The notes under the pieces were generated by a model, which saw only the letters and a program-made list of their open reading frames with translations, did no database searches and had not been told where the DNA came from. Positions 8,794 through 21,962 of a DNA stretch of 46,510 nt are shown here, in pieces. This stretch comes from Pseudomonadota bacterium. GTDB lineage: Bacteria > Pseudomonadota > Alphaproteobacteria > SMXQ01. The first letter of the stretch is position 1, and each line of letters opens with the position of its first letter. The DNA is taken from the NCBI GenBank assembly GCA_022566265.1, contig JADFJG010000013.1, positions 1 through 46,510 of the forward strand. Reading direction: 5' to 3'. The translations under genes were made by a program, and so were the position numbers.

Positions 8794-9759
8794 TTAACGC
8801 AGACTTAATGCCGCGTCGACCTCGCCGAGCGCCAGATCCTCCAGCGACCCCCGGCGCAAAACCGTGACCGACGCCGCGCCCCCGGGCCCCCGTGGGGCGC
8901 ACAGCGCCGGATCGGATTCGTCGGAGAACAGGACCACCGACGGACAACCGGTGGCGGCGATCAGGTGCATCGGCCCGGTGTCGTTGCCGACGGCCCCCGC
9001 CGCGCCGCGCGCCAGCGCGATGATGTCGATGAAAGAGGTCATGGCGCAAAGATTGCGCGCCTCCGGGCAAAGATCGCAAACGGCGTCGGCCACCTCGCGC
9101 TCCGCCCCGGCGCCGAGGACCACCGGCGTCACCCCCTTGGCCGCAAGCCTCGCCGCGAAGGCGGCGAATCGCTCCATCGGCCAGCGCTTCCTTGGCCGGT
9201 GCCGGGCGCCACCGGGCGCGATCAGCACGTAGGGCGGCGCGTCGCCGTCCGGGGCGTCACCGGCGAGGCCGTAGCGGGAGATATCGGCCACGGCCCAGCC
9301 GAGATCGGCGGCACGCACGTCGGTTATCCCGGCCGCCGCCAACTGGTCCTTCTGGCGCTCGACGGTGTGCATGATGGGCCGGTCCGAATTCAGGTGGGGG
9401 TGGGAGCAGCCCCGCGCGACGCCCGACCATTCGGGGCGCACACCGCCGAGGAGCGATCCCATCAGGCGAAAATAGCCGCTCGATCGGGTCGAGGTCTGCA
9501 AATCGTAGACCCGCTCGAAACCGGCGCCGTTGAGGCGCCGGGCGAGCTTGAGGAGCGCGAGGGGTTGGCTGAGCTTGGGCCGCGTATCGATCCACACCGC
9601 GTCGAAATAGCCGCTGGCCCCGGCCAACTCCCCGAAAGGCGCCGTCGTGAGGAGGGTGATGGCGGCCTCGGGATGGTGGCGGCGGATGGCGGCGAAAGGC
9701 CCCATGGCCAGCACGAAATCGCCGAGCGCGCCGTGCTTGATGACGAGGATTTTGCTCAT
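8794..9759 (-). CDS. Glycosyltransferase family 9 (heptosyltransferase-like)
   Basis: Predicted ADP-heptose:LPS heptosyltransferase-type enzyme (GT9, GT-B fold) adding sugars to the LPS core at the cytoplasmic membrane face. N-terminal '[17 protein letters not shown]' is the classic GT9 opening, 'YVLIAPGGA' starts the second Rossmann domain, and '[14 protein letters not shown]' is the donor-binding motif. The track starts at a TTG eight codons earlier; ATG 9759 gives the canonical N-terminus and 321 residues. It follows the GT4 gene by about 25 bp, so the two probably form an operon for envelope glycan synthesis. Which heptose or hexose it transfers is not evident. Confidence 0.85.
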   Translation of the reverse strand: MSKILVIKHGALGDFVLAMGPFAAIRRHHPEAAITLLTTAPFGELAGASGYFDAVWIDTRPKLSQPLALLKLARRLNGAGFERVYDLQTSTRSSGYFRLMGSLLGGVRPEWSGVARGCSHPHLNSDRPIMHTVERQKDQLAAAGITDVRAADLGWAVADISRYGLAGDAPDGDAPPYVLIAPGGARHRPRKRWPMERFAAFAARLAAKGVTPVVLGAGAEREVADAVCDLCPEARNLCAMTSFIDIIALARGAAGAVGNDTGPMHLIAATGCPSVVLFSDESDPALCAPRGPGGAASVTVLRRGSLEDLALGEVDAALSLR

Positions 9760-9784
9760 CCCCGCCCCCACCGCCAAGGACAAA

Positions 9785-10996
9785 TCATGGCGCCGCCGTG
9801 CCCTTTCCCCCGTCCCCCGAATTCATCACCTCGGCGTAAACGGCGAGGGTCTTCTGGAACATCTCGTCGTTGCTGAAATGTTGGCGGATGTGGGCCATCG
9901 CCCTTTGCGCCAGCCGCTCCCGCGCCGCGCCGTCGAGGGAAAGCGCCTTATCCAGCGCTTCCGCCAGGGCGTCCGGATCGCCGGGCGGCACCAGCCATCC
10001 GGTCTCATCCCTGATCATCGTCTCGAGCGCCCCGCCATGATCGGTGGCGACCACCGGCCGGCCCATGGCCTGGGCTTCGGCGACGACGCGGCCGAAGGCT
10101 TCCGGCCGTGTCGAGGCCGAGACGACGACATCGGAAAGCTTGTAGGCCGCCGCCATGTCCCGGCAGTGATCGAGGATGCGCACCACGTCCTGGAGTCGCG
10201 CACGCTTGATCTGGGCCTCGATCCTGCGTTGGTACCCGCCCTGTCCTTGCCCGGCGCCAAGGAGCAGGCAGGAAACGTCGCGGCGCCCGAGCCGCTTGAG
10301 CGCTTCGATCAGCACGCGCTGGCCCTTCCAGCGGCTCAGTCTGCCGGGCAACAGGATGATCTTCATGTCGTCGGGTAGCCGCCACCTGCCGGCGAAGTGG
10401 ATCATGCGCTCGTCGGTGACCTTGAGGGGGTCGAATTCCGCCAGATCGACGCCGCGGTGAATGACCCGGATCTTCTCGGGCGCCACATGGTAGGTTTCCT
10501 GGATCTGGCTGGCGACGAAGTTGGAAATGGCGATCACCCTCTCGCCCCGGGTCATCACCTTGTTGTAACGCCTCTTGAGGACCGAACCGGTGGAATAGGT
10601 TCCGTGGACGGTGGTCACGAAGTGAGCGCCCTCGCGCCTTGCCGCCGCCTCGGCGCTCCACGCCGGGGCCCGCGAACGGGCATGGACGATATCGACGCCG
10701 TGATCGCCGATCACACGCGCCAGCCGGTCGACGTTGGCGCGCATGACGAAAGGGTTCTTGGAATCAAGCGGCAAGGTTATATGCCGGACCCCGGTGCGCT
10801 CGATAAGACGCACCATCGGCCCGCCGGCGGAAGCGACGAGGGAGCGCCCCCCGGCGCGGACGACGGCGGCGGCGATATCGGCCGTGCCTCGCTCGACCCC
10901 GCCCGAGACCAGCCGCGGCAGGACCTGGAGCACCGCCGGCCGATAGGCTTTGGCGTCGCCGCTTTCGATGGTAACTTGGCCGTCCTCCTCGCTCAT
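9785..10996 (-). CDS. Glycosyltransferase family 4
   Basis: GT-B fold retaining glycosyltransferase (GT4), about 403 residues. The acceptor domain opens 'VLQVLPRLVSGGVERGTADIA'-like with the glycine-rich 'SGGVERG'. The donor domain has 'ILLPGRLSRWKGQ' and the E-x7-E region 'STRPEAFGRVVAEAQAMG' that binds the nucleotide sugar. These enzymes build LPS or capsule. I use ATG 10996 rather than the TTG two codons earlier; neither has a strong Shine-Dalgarno. It is divergent from the hydrolase gene at 11046 and upstream of the GT9 gene in a likely two-gene operon. Confidence 0.85.
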   Translation of the reverse strand: MSEEDGQVTIESGDAKAYRPAVLQVLPRLVSGGVERGTADIAAAVVRAGGRSLVASAGGPMVRLIERTGVRHITLPLDSKNPFVMRANVDRLARVIGDHGVDIVHARSRAPAWSAEAAARREGAHFVTTVHGTYSTGSVLKRRYNKVMTRGERVIAISNFVASQIQETYHVAPEKIRVIHRGVDLAEFDPLKVTDERMIHFAGRWRLPDDMKIILLPGRLSRWKGQRVLIEALKRLGRRDVSCLLLGAGQGQGGYQRRIEAQIKRARLQDVVRILDHCRDMAAAYKLSDVVVSASTRPEAFGRVVAEAQAMGRPVVATDHGGALETMIRDETGWLVPPGDPDALAEALDKALSLDGAARERLAQRAMAHIRQHFSNDEMFQKTLAVYAEVMNSGDGGKGTAAP

Positions 10997-11045
10997 ACCC
11001 AACGCTTATGGCCGATTCGGATACATCATTGCAACAAGACTTAAC

Positions 11046-11789
11046 ATGAAGAAGCTCCAGCGCGAGGACGGCGCTTCGATCGCCTATGAACACTCGCCGG
11101 GCAAGGGTCCCGGCGTCGTCTTCCTTTGCGGCTTCAAATCCGACATGACCGGGGAGAAGGCGCTGGCGCTGGAGGGGTTTTGCCGGCGGCGCGGCCAGGC
11201 CTATCTGCGCTTCGATTACACCGGCCACGGCGCCTCTTCCGGCGCCTTCACCGACGGCACCATCGGCGCCTGGACGGCCGATACCGTTTTCGTCCTCGAT
11301 GAACTCACCGAAGGTAGGCAGATCCTTGTCGGCTCGTCCATGGGCGGGTGGCTGATGGTGCTCGTCGCCCTCGCCCGGCCCGAGCGCATCAGTGGGCTCC
11401 TCGGCATCTCCTCGGCGCCCGATTTCACCGAGGAGCTGATCTGGAACGGCCTCACGGCGGAGGAGCGCCAAAGACTGCGCGCCGACGGCGTCATCCACCA
11501 GCCCAGCGATTACGGCGAGGAGCCCACCCCGATCACCAGGGCCCTGATCGAGGACGGACGCCGCCATCTGGTGCTCCAGCAGCCCATTGGGCTCACCTGC
11601 CCGGCGCGGCTGCTTCACGGCATGGCGGACACCGACGTGCCGTGGCGGGGGTCGGTGACGTTGGCGGAAAAGCTGGCGGCGGAGGACGTCGTCGTCACCC
11701 TGATCAAGGACGCGGAACACCGGCTGTCGCGCGCCGGCGACATCGAGCGCATCAAGGGCGCGTTGGCCGAGCTATCGGAGATGGCCTGA
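11046..11789 (+). CDS. Alpha/beta hydrolase, ABHD10-like
   Basis: Soluble serine hydrolase of 247 residues. The nucleophile elbow 'GSSMGGW' (Ser near residue 84), the acid 'HGMADTDVPW' and the catalytic His 'DAEHRLSR' are all present, and 'RFDYTGHGASSG' supplies the oxyanion region. This arrangement resembles ABHD10-type acyl esterases/thioesterases found in alphaproteobacteria and mitochondria. The track begins 32 codons upstream in a region antisense to the GT4 gene; ATG 11046 gives 'MKKLQREDG', a normal start. The physiological substrate is not known from sequence. Confidence 0.82.
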   Translation: MKKLQREDGASIAYEHSPGKGPGVVFLCGFKSDMTGEKALALEGFCRRRGQAYLRFDYTGHGASSGAFTDGTIGAWTADTVFVLDELTEGRQILVGSSMGGWLMVLVALARPERISGLLGISSAPDFTEELIWNGLTAEERQRLRADGVIHQPSDYGEEPTPITRALIEDGRRHLVLQQPIGLTCPARLLHGMADTDVPWRGSVTLAEKLAAEDVVVTLIKDAEHRLSRAGDIERIKGALAELSEMA

Positions 11790-11806
11790 GCCCTTAGTAC
11801 TTACCT

Positions 11807-12742
11807 TCACGTGCCTCTTCCACGGGCCTCTTCCGCCAGCGCGGCGAGGCCCTGTTTGTAGTCGGGGTACCGGAGGCGGACGCCGAGCTCGGACTTGATG
11901 CGTTGGTTCCCGACCCGCTTGTTGTCGGCATAGAAGCTCCTGGCCATCTCCGAAAGCTCGGCCTCGGCGAAGGCCACGATGGGCGGCGGCGCCATGCCCA
12001 AAAGCTCGCAGGCAAAGGCCAGCACCTCGTCCGCCGGCGCCGGGGTATCGTCCGAGACGTTATAGATCGCCCCCGCATTGGGCCCGGCCATGGAGGCCAT
12101 GAGCACGGCGGCGATGTCGGCGACATGGATGCGCGAGAACACCTGGCCGGGTTTTCGGATGCCGACCGCCCCACGGCTGCGCGCCTGATCGAGCGCGCTA
12201 CGGCCCGGTCCGTAAATGCCGGCGAGGCGGAAGATGTGCACCGGCACTCGATCGCGGCGGGAGAGATCGAGCCAACCGGCCTCGGCGGCCATGCGCTTGC
12301 GCCCCCGCGCGCCGCTGGGCGAAAGCGCGGCAGTTTCATCGACCCAACCGCCGCCGCGATCGCCATAGACGGCGGTGGTCGAGAGGTAGCCGAGCCAGCG
12401 AAGCCGAGGTTCCGCCGACGCCAGGGCGGCGATGTCGCGGCGGTGATGGCGAAGCACCACATCGCCTTCGTCCGTCGGCGGTATGGAGACCAGGATATGG
12501 GTCGCGCCTTCGAGCGTTCGAGGCGCGTCTTCCATCGCCTTGGCGCCGTCGAAAACGAAGACCTCGATGCCGCGGTCCCGGAGCGCCGCCGCGTCCTCCC
12601 GGCCCCGGCAGGTACCGGCGACGCGGCGTGCGCCCGCGTCGCCGTCCTCGGCGCCAAGCGCATCGATAAGCGCCAGGGCGGTATAGCCGAGGCCGAAGCA
12701 GAACAGGCGATCGGGCGGATCTTGAGCCATGGCCCCAACCAT
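11807..12742 (-). CDS. NAD-dependent epimerase/dehydratase (YeeZ-like SDR)
   Basis: Extended short-chain dehydrogenase/reductase of about 311 residues. It has a degenerate N-terminal Rossmann motif ('FCFGLGYTALALIDAL', GxGYxxxxL as in the YeeZ group), the serine of 'YLSTTAVYGD' with Tyr in 'TAVYGD', and the C-terminal 'IHVADIAAVL' seen in sugar-nucleotide epimerases. The usual YxxxK lysine is not obvious, as in YeeZ-type members, so catalysis may differ. The track start (12871) lies within the neighbouring divergent gene; ATG 12742 or ATG 12730 are the plausible starts. Function is unassigned. Confidence 0.78.
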   Translation of the reverse strand: MVGAMAQDPPDRLFCFGLGYTALALIDALGAEDGDAGARRVAGTCRGREDAAALRDRGIEVFVFDGAKAMEDAPRTLEGATHILVSIPPTDEGDVVLRHHRRDIAALASAEPRLRWLGYLSTTAVYGDRGGGWVDETAALSPSGARGRKRMAAEAGWLDLSRRDRVPVHIFRLAGIYGPGRSALDQARSRGAVGIRKPGQVFSRIHVADIAAVLMASMAGPNAGAIYNVSDDTPAPADEVLAFACELLGMAPPPIVAFAEAELSEMARSFYADNKRVGNQRIKSELGVRLRYPDYKQGLAALAEEARGRGT

Positions 12743-12849
12743 GACACACTCGCCGATAGACGCGCCAGCCCCCCGAGCCCGCCGAGCATGGACCGGTGAA
12801 GATGGCGGTTGCGTTCCGGGTGCGGCTCGGACAAGCTCGGCCCGCCATG

Positions 12850-13683
12850 GCATACCGAAGGCTTGCTGCATCGAACGCCCGGATCTTCATCGCCACCGTG
12901 CTGGTGGCGGCGGTACTCATCGGTGCCCTCGTCTTGGGCAACGCCGGCCGCGCGGCGGCCGAGGCCGCCCCCGGCGCCGCCCCGGGCGATCCCAATTCGA
13001 TCGAGCCATCGAGGGAATACGCCGCCTGCATGGATCTCGCGCGGGCCGATCCGCTAAAGGGCTTCGAGCGGGCGCGGCTGTGGTTCGAGCGTGGCGGCAA
13101 GGCGGCGGCCGTTCACTGCTCGGCGGTGGCGCTCATCGGCCAGCGCCAGTTCGCCCTTGGGGCCAAGACTTTCGAACATCTGGCCGAGGACGGGCAGGGG
13201 ACGCCCGTCGCGCTCAAGGGGGACCTGCTGGGCCAGGCGGGCCAGGCCTGGCTGATGGCGGGGAAGGACAGGCGCGCCATCGCCGCCTTCTCGAAAGCCG
13301 TCGCCGCCCAGCCCCGAGACGTGGAGCTGCTGATCGACCGTGCCTTCGCCTATGCCGGTCTCGGGCGCTACGCGGAAGCGATCGGTGATCTGAGCCGGGC
13401 GCTCGAGATGACGCCCGGGCGCGCCGACGCCTATCTCTACCGCGCCAACGCCTACCGCCGGGTCGACGACCTTGCCCTCGCCGTCCGGGACATCGACCGG
13501 TCGCTGTCGCTAAGGCCCGGGAACGCCGACGCCTATCTCGAACGGGGCATCATCCGCCGCCTCTCGGGCGACGACCGGGGCGCCGCCGGCGACTGGCGCC
13601 GCGTCATCGAGACGGCGCCCAAAAGCGCCGCCGCCAGGGACGCGCGGCGCAACCTGGATCAGATCCGCGCCCCGGCGCGGTAA
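12850..13683 (+). CDS. TPR-repeat protein with N-terminal membrane anchor
   Basis: Unassigned protein of about 277 residues. A hydrophobic stretch (about residues 13-35, 'IFIATVLVAAVLIGALVLG') followed by an Ala-rich region looks like a signal anchor or signal peptide. The rest contains at least three tetratricopeptide repeats, recognisable by A-x-x-x-A-I-x-D-x-x-x-A-L and 'NADAYLERG' type ends. It is therefore likely periplasmic or membrane-tethered and mediates protein contacts. Starts at GTG 12796, ATG 12802 and ATG 12850 are all possible; I chose 12850 because the anchor then begins near the N-terminus. It diverges from the SDR gene. Confidence 0.72.
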   Translation, partial: AYRRLAASNARIFIATVLVAAVLIGALVLGNAGRAAAEAAPGAAPGDPNSIEPSREYAACMDLARADPLKGFERARLWFERGGKAAAVHCSAVALIGQRQFALGAKTFEHLAEDGQGTPVALKGDLLGQAGQAWLMAGKDRRAIAAFSKAVAAQPRDVELLIDRAFAYAGLGRYAEAIGDLSRALEMTPGRADAYLYRANAYRRVDDLALAVRDIDRSLSLRPGNADAYLERGIIRRLSGDDRGAAGDWRRVIETAPKSAAARDARRNLDQIRAPAR

Positions 13684-13689
13684 GCGGTT

Positions 13690-14358
13690 TCAGAAATCGA
13701 GATCGGCGTAATGCTTCGGCGGACGGATGCCGGGGATGTGATCGCCCAGCAAGGGGCGGAACGAAGGCCGGGACTTGATGCGGGCGTACCAGTCCTTGGC
13801 CGCCGGATAGTCGTCCCACGGCACGTCGCCGATATAATCGACCGCCGAAAGATGGGCCCCGGCGGCGATGTCGGCGAGCGATATCCCCTCCCCCGCCAGC
13901 CATTGGCGCCGCTCCGACAGATAGGCGATATAATCGAGATGGGTGCCGATGTTGGCGAGCCCCGCCCGGATGGCGCGGGAATCGGGCTGGCCGAGGCCGA
14001 GGAATTTCTTTTGCACCTTCTGGCCGACGAGATTCACCGTCACCTCCCGGTCGAACTTTATATCGAACCAGTTGACCAGCCGGCGCACCTCGGCGCGCTG
14101 CCTGGCATCTTCGCCCAAGAGAGGGCGTTCGGGATAGACCTCTTCGAGATATTCGCAGATCGCGTTGCTGTCGGCGATGACGGCGCCGTCCGGCTCGACC
14201 AGCACCGGCACCTGGCCGGCCGGGTTGATGGCGAGGAAACCGGGACGGCGTTCCCACACCTTTTCGACCTTCATGTCGAAATCGAGGTTCTTTTCCCGCA
14301 GCGCGACCCGCACCTTGCGCGAGAAGGGCGATAGCCAGAGATGATAGAGCAGGCGCAT
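13690..14358 (-). CDS. Glutathione S-transferase family protein
   Basis: Cytosolic GST-fold protein of 222 residues. The thioredoxin-like N-domain has 'SPFSRKVRVALREKNL', the cis-Pro loop 'NPAGQVPVL' and the glutathione-binding 'IADSNAICEYL'; the C-terminal helical domain has 'ISLADIAAGAHLSAVDYIG'. The serine at the start of the first helix may be catalytic. ATG 14358 gives the family start 'MRLLYHLWLSPFSRKV'; the track start lies 16 codons upstream without support. Likely detoxification or maleylacetoacetate-isomerase-like, substrate unknown. Confidence 0.87.
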   Translation of the reverse strand: MRLLYHLWLSPFSRKVRVALREKNLDFDMKVEKVWERRPGFLAINPAGQVPVLVEPDGAVIADSNAICEYLEEVYPERPLLGEDARQRAEVRRLVNWFDIKFDREVTVNLVGQKVQKKFLGLGQPDSRAIRAGLANIGTHLDYIAYLSERRQWLAGEGISLADIAAGAHLSAVDYIGDVPWDDYPAAKDWYARIKSRPSFRPLLGDHIPGIRPPKHYADLDF

Positions 14359-14410
14359 CGGCGGGGACTCTAACCCAACGGCGCGGGTGGGAACAGGGGG
14401 TGGCATGGGG

Positions 14411-14519
14411 TAATTAAGGGGACACCATAATTAAGGTGACAGCTTACTTAATTCCATAGCCCTGAATTGCCGGGACGGGGAATTAAGTAAGCTGTCACCT
14501 TAATTCCTCACCTTAATTC
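14411..14519. repeat. REP-like palindrome between gltB and the GST gene
   Basis: Two perfect 27-base inverted arms (14429-14455 and 14479-14505) share the core 'GGTGACAGCTTACTTAATT' and enclose a 23-base loop. Partial copies of the same TTAATT/AATTAAGG motif flank both sides (14411-14428 and 14506-14519). Elements of this GGTGACA...CTTAATTCC type are usually REP/BIME-like palindromes linked to REP-associated tyrosine transposases. None is in the window. It lies immediately after the gltB stop codon (TAG at 14520-14522) and may stabilise or terminate that transcript. Confidence 0.75.
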
Positions 14520-19097
<4,578 letters not shown>

Positions 19098-19123
19098 CCG
19101 ATCCGTTCTCCTTGCGCCCGGGC

Positions 19124-20575
19124 TCATGACGCCGCGGCGAGGACAGGGGCGATCCTCTCGGCCCTGACCGTCAGGTATGAATGGATGGACTCGGCGGCGT
19201 CCCGGCCGTCGCGGATCGCCCACACCACGAGGGAGGCGCCGCGCACGATATCGCCGGCGGCGAAGACGCCGTCGATCGTCGTCATCGTCGTCCGGTAATC
19301 GATCTTGATCGTGCCCCAGCGGGTGACGCCGAGGTCCGGCGCGTCGAACATCACCGGCAGATCCTCGGGATCGAACCCCAGGGCCTTGATCACGAGGTCG
19401 GCCTCGACCACGAAGTTCGATCCCTCGATGGGCTGAGGGGATTGGCGTCCGGAGGAATCGGGGACGCCGAGATGGATGCGGATGGCGCGCACGCCGGAGA
19501 CCCGGTCATCGCCGAGAAAGGCCTCGGGCGCCGCCAGCCAGAGGAACTCGACCCCTTCCTCCTCCGCGTGGGCGACCTCGCGCATGGATCCCGGCATGTT
19601 GGCGTGGTCGCGGCGGTACAGGCACTTGACCGACTTCGCGCCCTGGCGCACCGCGGTACGGACGCAGTCCATCGCCGTATCGCCGGCGCCGATGACCACC
19701 ACGTCCTTGCCGACGGCGTTGAGCGCCCCGTTGTCGAACTCCGGCACCCGATCGCCCAGCCCCTTGCGGTTCGACGCCGTCAGATAGTCCATCGCCGGGA
19801 AGATGTTGCCAAGACCGATCCCGGGCATGGCGAGATCGCGGCCGGTGTAGACGCCGGTGGCGATCAGCACGGCGTCATGCTTGACCCGCAGCTCATCGAG
19901 GCTGGCGTCGCGGCCGACCTCGAAGTTGAGATGGAACTTGATGCCGCCTCGGGCCAGCAGCCTGGCGCGGCGTTCGATGATGTCCTTTTCGAGCTTGAAA
20001 TTGGGGATGCCGTAGATCATCAGGCCGCCGACACGATCGTAGCGGTCATAGACATGGACCTCGTAACCCTTGCGGCGCAACTGCTCCGCCGCCGCCATAC
20101 CGCCCGGTCCGGCGCCGATGACGCCTACCGATTCGTCGCGCTCGCGGAGCGGCCTGGGCGGCTTGACCCAGCCCTTCTCCCAGGCCTGGTCGGTGATGTA
20201 CTTCTCGACGGCGCCGATGGTCACGGTCCCGTGGCCGGCCTGTTCGAGCACGCAATTGCCCTCGCACAGGCGGTCCTGGGGGCAGATGCGGCCGCAGATC
20301 TCGGGAAAGTTGTTGGTCGCGGCCGAGGCCTCGTAGGCCTCCTCCAGCCGGCCCTCGGCCGAGAGCTTGAGCCAGTCGGGAATGTTGTTTTGCACCGGGC
20401 AATGGATCTGGCAGAACGGGATGCCGCATTGGGAGCAACGCGAGGCTTGCTCCCTGGCCTCCTCGGTCTCGTAATCGCCGTAGATCTCGTCGAAGTCGCC
20501 ACGGCGCTCCCGAGCGTCGCGCTTGTCGGGCATCAGGTTGTCGATCATCAGAAATTTGAGCATCTGTGACGGCAT
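19124..20575 (-). CDS. gltD: Glutamate synthase (NADPH) small subunit
   Basis: Beta subunit of GOGAT: takes electrons from NADPH through FAD and iron-sulfur clusters to GltB. It has about 483 residues. The N-terminal cysteines 'CSQCGIPFCQIHCP' and 'CGRICPQDRLCEGNC' bind two [4Fe-4S] clusters. The FAD site is 'VGVIGAGPGGMAAAEQLRRKG' in outline (GxGxxG), the NADPH site 'VVVIGAGDTAMDC', and the C-terminal 'GVFAAGDIVRGASLVVWAIRDG' closes the FAD site. ATG 20575 is taken as the start; GTG 20581 is the track's choice. It is first in a gltD-gltB operon, the reverse of the E. coli order. Confidence 0.95.
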   Translation of the reverse strand: MPSQMLKFLMIDNLMPDKRDARERRGDFDEIYGDYETEEAREQASRCSQCGIPFCQIHCPVQNNIPDWLKLSAEGRLEEAYEASAATNNFPEICGRICPQDRLCEGNCVLEQAGHGTVTIGAVEKYITDQAWEKGWVKPPRPLRERDESVGVIGAGPGGMAAAEQLRRKGYEVHVYDRYDRVGGLMIYGIPNFKLEKDIIERRARLLARGGIKFHLNFEVGRDASLDELRVKHDAVLIATGVYTGRDLAMPGIGLGNIFPAMDYLTASNRKGLGDRVPEFDNGALNAVGKDVVVIGAGDTAMDCVRTAVRQGAKSVKCLYRRDHANMPGSMREVAHAEEEGVEFLWLAAPEAFLGDDRVSGVRAIRIHLGVPDSSGRQSPQPIEGSNFVVEADLVIKALGFDPEDLPVMFDAPDLGVTRWGTIKIDYRTTMTTIDGVFAAGDIVRGASLVVWAIRDGRDAAESIHSYLTVRAERIAPVLAAAS

Positions 20576-21100
20576 TCTCACTCACTCGACTCGGTTTCAC
20601 ATTCCCGGCGTCCACGTTACCGGCGCCTTCCGCCCCTTGGCGGCCCACCTCTTGCGAGCAGGGAGCGGGGCCTTAAAAACGGCGGTGGCCCGGTTCACTT
20701 CACCCGGTCGAATAGCTCCGGCCTGGAGTCGCCCGGGCTGCCTTCGCCGCCGCTCGGTGGCACGCGCTTATCCAGGGGAAGTGTCCCGCGCACCTATCCG
20801 CGTCGGGCCACTATCGGGCCGCCCCTCCGGCTAACATTAAAAACCGGGAACCCAAAATGGGTTTCCCGATCTCCCCGCCCAAAACAGACCACCAAGGACT
20901 AACGCCTTGTTTCAAGGGTCCATCATCAAAAAACCGCCTATTCTATAAGCCAAAATCCCCGAAAACGCGAGCGAAATCGAACATATATGTCAATCATATT
21001 GACCTAAAATGGTTAAAATTTGAGGGAAAAATCCCGGGGTGGGACGGATTTTAACCAAATAGGCCCCAAAATTAGTTCCAATTCAGTACTAATTCTTCTG
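20576..21100. other. Long AT-rich intergenic region between gltD and uppP
   Basis: About 525 bp without a convincing gene. The gltD-proximal half is GC-rich with no clear promoter. From about 20900 the base composition drops sharply below the genome average. The AT-rich part holds a perfect palindrome GTCAAT-CAT-ATTGAC (20989-21003), a pair GGTTAAAAT (21011-21019) / ATTTTAACC (21048-21056), and a small GGGAAAAATCCC hairpin. A minus-strand terminator lies at 20843-20871. ORF 21020 and others here have no family features. Confidence 0.6.
20843..20871 (-). terminator. Orphan rho-independent terminator (minus strand)
   Basis: On the minus strand a stem of about 9-10 bp (CGGGAAACCC / GGGTTCCCG with one bulge) is followed by a run of five T's (GGTTTTT). 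No minus-strand gene ends here: upstream lies only intergenic sequence and then the plus-strand uppP. It could end a small RNA transcribed from the AT-rich region. Confidence 0.5.
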
Positions 21101-21129
21101 TTGGGTTCCACAAATCCAAGTGATATAAG
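21101..21129 (+). promoter_or_regulatory. Candidate promoter of uppP
   Basis: TTGGGT (21101-21106) and TATAAG (21124-21129) are spaced by 17 bp. Transcription would begin near 21136, only about 16-22 nt before the plausible uppP starts. This argues against the longer ORF-track start at 21020. Confidence 0.6.
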
Positions 21130-21151
21130 CGGCTTGGCACAATATCTCGGG

Positions 21152-21958
21152 GTGGCATTGACCCTAATCCACATCATCGTCCTCGCCCTCATCCAGGGAA
21201 TCACCGAGTTCCTTCCCGTTAGCTCGTCCGGGCATCTCATTCTCGTATCCAAACTCACTCCCTGGCCCGACCAGACACTGGTGGTCGATATCGCGCTCCA
21301 TGTCGGCACCTTGGCGGCGGTCATGGTCTATTTCCATCGCGAATGCTGGTCGATGGTCCTCGGCGTTTTCAATTTGCTGCTGTTCCGCGGCGGCCCCGAG
21401 GCCAGGCTTGCCCTTTACGTCGTCGTCGCCACCCTGCCGATGATCCCGGCGGCGCTTTATCTCAAGGACTATGTGGCCGGTGACTTCCGTCAGGGCGTCG
21501 CGCTGATCGCCTGGACGACGCTCGGCTTCGGCCTACTGCTTTACGCCGCCGACCGGCTGGGACTGAGGGTACGCCGGGTCGAGCACATGACCATCGGCGC
21601 CGCCTTGATCATCGGGTGTGCGCAAATCCTCGCCCTGGTCCCCGGCACCAGCCGCTCCGGCATCACCATGACGGCGGCGCGGTTCCTCGGCTTCGAGCGG
21701 GTCGAGGCGGCGAGGTTCTCCCTCCTGCTGTCGATACCCGTGATCATCGGCGCCGGCACATTGGCGGGGGCCGACCTCTACCGGATGGGCAGCGTGGAGA
21801 TGAATACCGTCACCGTGTTGGCGATTTTGTTCTCTTTCGTCTCGGCGCTCATCGCCATCGCCGTGATGATGCGCTGGTTGAGGCGCGCCAGCTTCACGCC
21901 CTTCGTGATCTACCGGATCTGCCTCGGCGCCGGGCTTCTCTACTGGGTCTACGGATAG
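21152..21958 (+). CDS. uppP: Undecaprenyl-diphosphate phosphatase
   Basis: Integral membrane phosphatase (UppP/BacA family) that recycles undecaprenyl diphosphate for peptidoglycan and LPS synthesis. It has 268 residues, the normal length, with several hydrophobic helices. Both family signatures are present: 'QGITEFLPVSSSGHL' near the N-terminus and 'PGTSRSGITMTAARFLG' in the second half, which form the active site. The track start at 21020 adds 44 unrelated residues and lies upstream of the likely promoter. GTG 21152 (or TTG 21158) is the probable start. Confidence 0.93.
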   Translation: MALTLIHIIVLALIQGITEFLPVSSSGHLILVSKLTPWPDQTLVVDIALHVGTLAAVMVYFHRECWSMVLGVFNLLLFRGGPEARLALYVVVATLPMIPAALYLKDYVAGDFRQGVALIAWTTLGFGLLLYAADRLGLRVRRVEHMTIGAALIIGCAQILALVPGTSRSGITMTAARFLGFERVEAARFSLLLSIPVIIGAGTLAGADLYRMGSVEMNTVTVLAILFSFVSALIAIAVMMRWLRRASFTPFVIYRICLGAGLLYWVYG

Positions 21959-21962
21959 TGGG

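Noticed and set aside
21133-21150. TGGCAC resembling a sigma-54 -24 element before uppP
   Set aside because: There is no GC doublet or TTGCW at the required -12 spacing; a sigma-70 pair upstream fits better.
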